In this document: positions 13,379 through 15,986 of the stretch, one piece after another
How positions within the stretch are numbered: position 1 is the stretch's first letter
Layout: every line of letters starts with the position of its first letter
Origin: an uncultured Eubacteriales bacterium
GTDB taxonomy: Bacteria; Bacillota; Clostridia; Oscillospirales; Butyricicoccaceae
Reading direction: 5' to 3'
DNA: 15,986 bases
Assembly (NCBI GenBank): GCA_910585875.1
Contig: CAJUIK010000041.1
Location: forward strand, 1-15,986
Program-made: the position numbers and the translations under genes
Notes under the pieces: model-generated
What the model was told of the DNA's origin: nothing
The model's input: the letters and a program-made list of their open reading frames with translations, nothing else
Databases searched by the model: none

Positions 13379-15986
13379 ATGAAAATGCAATTCCGACATC
13401 AGAAATTTCAGGCGGACGCGGCCAAGGCCGTTGTGGATGTCTTTGCCGGACAGCCCTATTTGACGCCTACTTATATGATGGACAGAGGCGGCGGCAGCTA
13501 TCAGGTTGGCGTGGATGAAGAACGGGATTTCACCGGCTTCAGCAACCAGAGAATTGTGCCGGAGCTTTCTGACCGAAAAATTTTAGAGCAGCTGAACAGG
13601 GTGCAGCGCGCCAACCAGATCAAGCCCTCGGATCAATTGGAGGGCCGGGATAACGGCTACAACCTCACCATTGAGATGGAGACAGGGGTCGGCAAGACCT
13701 ATACATATATCAAAACGATATTCGAGCTGAACAAGCGCTATGGCTGGAGCAAGTTTATTGTGGTCGTTCCCAGCGTGGCCATTCGGGAGGGCGTGTATCA
13801 ATCCTTTGAGACGACTCAGGAGCATTTTGCCGAGGAATACGGGAAAAAGATACGCTTCTTTATCTATAATTCCGCGCAGCTGGCGGAGGTCGACCGCTTT
13901 GCGTCGGATAGCTCCATCAATGTGATGATTATCAATTCCCAGGCGTTCAACGCCAAGGGAAAGGACGCCCGCAGAATCTACATGAAGCTGGACGAGTTCC
14001 GCTCCCGCCGGCCCATTGATATTATCGCAAAAACAAATCCGATCCTGATTATCGACGAGCCGCAGTCGGTGGAGGGCAAGCAGACCAAAGAACGGCTGAA
14101 GGAGTTCCATCCGCTTTTGACCCTGCGCTATTCCGCCACCCATAAAAGCGACAGCATCTATAATATGGTGTTCCAACTGGACGCTATAGAGGCCTATAAC
14201 CGACGGCTTGTCAAGAAAATTGCTGTGAAGGGGATCTCCGAATCGGGCACTACCGCTACCAGCAGCTATATGTATCTGGAAAGCATCAACTTATCCAAAA
14301 GCGACCCCACCGCCGTCTTGCAGTTTGAGGTGAAAATGGCTGGCGGCGCGCTGAAGAAAAAGAGCCGCATTGTCAAGGTTGGAGACAACCTCTATGACTG
14401 TTCCAACGGTTTAGAGGAATACAGAAACGGTTTCGTGGTCAAGCAAATCGACGGGCGGGACGACTCTATTGAATTTCTGAACGGCGTCAAGATTTTCGCT
14501 GGAGAGGCAGTCGGCGCGGTGGACGAAGACCAGCTGCGGCGCATTCAGATACGGGAAACCATTCTCACCCATCTCCAGCGGGAGCGTCAGCTGTTTTATA
14601 AGGGCGTCAAGGTTCTCTCCCTGTTCTTTATCGACGAGGTGGCAAACTACCGCGAATACGACGCGGCAAGCCAGCCCGTCAACGGCAAATACGCCGCCAT
14701 GTTCGAGGAGGAGTATGAGGATATCATAGGCAGTATGCAGACCGCCGCTGGGGAAGGCGAGTATATCAAGTATCTGCAATCCATTCCTGCGGCAAAAACA
14801 CACGCTGGGTATTTCTCGGTGGACGGCAAAGGCAAAATGGTGAATTCCAAGGTGGGGCGCAGGGAAACGACCTCCGACGATGTGAGCGCCTACGAGCTGA
14901 TCATGAAAAACAAAGAGCTGCTGCTGGACCGGGATCCAGCGCGTTCCCCGGTGCGATTCATCTTTTCCCATTCCGCACTGCGGGAGGGCTGGGACAACCC
15001 GAATGTGTTCCAAATCTGTACGCTGAAGCAAAGCGGCAGCGACGTTCGCAAGCGGCAGGAGGTGGGGCGCGGCCTGCGCCTCTGCGTCAACCAGAACGGC
15101 GAGCGGATGGATGCCAACGTCCTGGGGCAGGATGTGCACAGCGTCAATGTCCTCACAGTCATCGCCAGCGAAAGCTATGATTCTTTTGCCAAAGCTCTGC
15201 AAACAGAGATGGCCGAAGCCATCGCCGACCGTCCTCGCGCCATTACGGCTGAACTTTTTGTTGGCAAGGTAATCAAAGACGAGCAGGGCAATGAACAGGT
15301 TATCGATCAGGACATGGCTTCCGCCATCCACTACGATATGATTGTCAACGGCTATATCGACCGCAAGGGCGCGCTGACCGATCAATATTTCCGGGATAAA
15401 GCAAACGGCGCGATCAAAGTGGCGGAAGAAGCGGCGGATTCCGCCGCTGCTGTGCTTGAAATCATAGATTCCGTCTATGACGCGCCCAGTATGCAGCCGG
15501 AAAACGCCCGCAGCAACAATGTGCAGCTGCAGGTGGACGAGGAGAAGCTGTCCATGCGGGAATTTCAGGCGCTGTGGTCGAGGATCAATACCAAATCGAT
15601 CTACAGTGTGGATTTTGATACCGAGGAACTGATTCAAAAAGCGATTGCCGCTCTGAACGGCAAGCTGCGTGTTTCCAGCATTCGCTTTCAGGTGGAGTCC
15701 GGCGCAATACATGAAATTAAATCCAAAGAAGAACTTCTTTCCGGCGCGTCTTTTGTAAAAGAAAAATCCGACAGCTATGACGCGGCCAACGCCGTAAACT
15801 CAAATATAAAGTATGATTTGGTTGGAAAGCTGGTAGATGAAACCGGCCTGACTCGAAAAGCCCTTGTCGCTATTTTGAAGGGAATTCAGCTCCCTATATT
15901 TGATCAATTCAAGGAGAATCCAGAAGAGTTCATTGTGAAAGCCGCCGCTCTGATCAACGACGAAAAAGCCGCCGCAGTGATTGAAC
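13379..15986 (+). CDS. res: Type III restriction enzyme, Res subunit (partial, C-terminus beyond window)
   Basis: The visible 869 residues hold the superfamily 2 ATPase motor of a Type III restriction subunit, which travels along DNA after Mod binds its site and cuts on meeting a second complex. Walker A is METGVGKTYTYIK at 100-112, motif II DEPQ at 226-229, SAT at 252-254, and the late helicase motifs FSHSALREGWDNPN and RQEVGRGLRL (559-568) follow. Family enzymes are usually near 950-1000 residues with a PD-(D/E)XK nuclease at the C-terminus, so that domain lies to the right of the window and cannot be judged. The start at 13379 has GGGAG nine bases upstream and the usual opening MKMQFRHQKFQADAAKAVVD. 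No stop or frameshift is seen in the frame. It sits 125 bases behind mod, with a hairpin between. Confidence 0.93.
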   Translation, partial: MKMQFRHQKFQADAAKAVVDVFAGQPYLTPTYMMDRGGGSYQVGVDEERDFTGFSNQRIVPELSDRKILEQLNRVQRANQIKPSDQLEGRDNGYNLTIEMETGVGKTYTYIKTIFELNKRYGWSKFIVVVPSVAIREGVYQSFETTQEHFAEEYGKKIRFFIYNSAQLAEVDRFASDSSINVMIINSQAFNAKGKDARRIYMKLDEFRSRRPIDIIAKTNPILIIDEPQSVEGKQTKERLKEFHPLLTLRYSATHKSDSIYNMVFQLDAIEAYNRRLVKKIAVKGISESGTTATSSYMYLESINLSKSDPTAVLQFEVKMAGGALKKKSRIVKVGDNLYDCSNGLEEYRNGFVVKQIDGRDDSIEFLNGVKIFAGEAVGAVDEDQLRRIQIRETILTHLQRERQLFYKGVKVLSLFFIDEVANYREYDAASQPVNGKYAAMFEEEYEDIIGSMQTAAGEGEYIKYLQSIPAAKTHAGYFSVDGKGKMVNSKVGRRETTSDDVSAYELIMKNKELLLDRDPARSPVRFIFSHSALREGWDNPNVFQICTLKQSGSDVRKRQEVGRGLRLCVNQNGERMDANVLGQDVHSVNVLTVIASESYDSFAKALQTEMAEAIADRPRAITAELFVGKVIKDEQGNEQVIDQDMASAIHYDMIVNGYIDRKGALTDQYFRDKANGAIKVAEEAADSAAAVLEIIDSVYDAPSMQPENARSNNVQLQVDEEKLSMREFQALWSRINTKSIYSVDFDTEELIQKAIAALNGKLRVSSIRFQVESGAIHEIKSKEELLSGASFVKEKSDSYDAANAVNSNIKYDLVGKLVDETGLTRKALVAILKGIQLPIFDQFKENPEEFIVKAAALINDEKAAAVIE

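Noticed and set aside
14411..15712. 433-codon minus-strand open frame opposite res
   Set aside because: Antisense shadow; the plus-strand frame continues as Res without a stop from 13379 to the window edge.
6824..15986. BREX or DISARM system
   Set aside because: No PglZ, BrxC-like ATPase, DrmA/DrmB or DUF1998 gene is present; the methyltransferase and the last gene have Type III Mod and Res features.
1..15986. tRNA or rRNA genes, CRISPR arrays, insertion sequences, phage integrases
   Set aside because: None was seen on reading both strands: no spaced direct repeats, no transposase or integrase motifs, no cloverleaf with CCA-type end.

Overview
The window looks like chromosome from an endospore-forming, fairly GC-rich member of the Clostridia, possibly Oscillospiraceae-like. 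An alpha/beta-type small acid-soluble spore protein shows sporulation. Promoters are of Firmicutes type, Shine-Dalgarno sites are strong, and most genes sampled by hand are near 55-60% GC. The exact taxon cannot be told from this sequence alone.

Left part (1-6086) is housekeeping-like. A truncated minus-strand chemoreceptor or sensor N-terminus (dCache) lies at the left edge. Divergent from it, a promoter with a long structured leader drives an M24 Xaa-Pro peptidase. Next comes a minus-strand spore protein gene with a sigma-G-like promoter, facing the peptidase gene across a shared bidirectional terminator. After a roughly 500-base gap without convincing genes lie a minus-strand glycyl-tRNA synthetase and, 47 bases behind it, a D-malate/tartrate dehydrogenase-family gene that ends at a strong terminator. 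Divergent from glyS is a DtxR/MntR-family metalloregulator. It has an extended -10 promoter, GC-rich palindromes, a leader hairpin and a short overlapping upstream ORF.

Middle (6187-6750) holds a small Ala/Gln-rich coiled-coil protein of unknown function, followed by two tandem hairpins, one terminator-like. These separate the housekeeping side from a defence island.

Right part (6824-15986) is an extended Type III restriction-modification locus, all on the plus strand. Its order is a PLD-like/SNF2 helicase, a DUF4391-type protein, a two-helix membrane protein, Mod (beta-class N6-adenine methyltransferase) and Res (ATP-dependent restriction subunit, running off the right edge before its nuclease domain). 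Mod and Res would form the classical methylation and cleavage complex. The helicase and DUF4391 protein look like locus-specific accessory factors.

Base composition alternates sharply inside this operon. The membrane-protein gene (about 30% GC by hand count) and the central specificity region of Mod (about 40%) are AT-rich islands in roughly 58-62% GC surroundings. That points to modular exchange of an added gene and of the target-recognition domain. The membrane gene is joined by an ATGA overlap upstream and an 8-base overlap downstream, so it is built into the translation of the operon. It is the part of the window most likely to hold undescribed biology.
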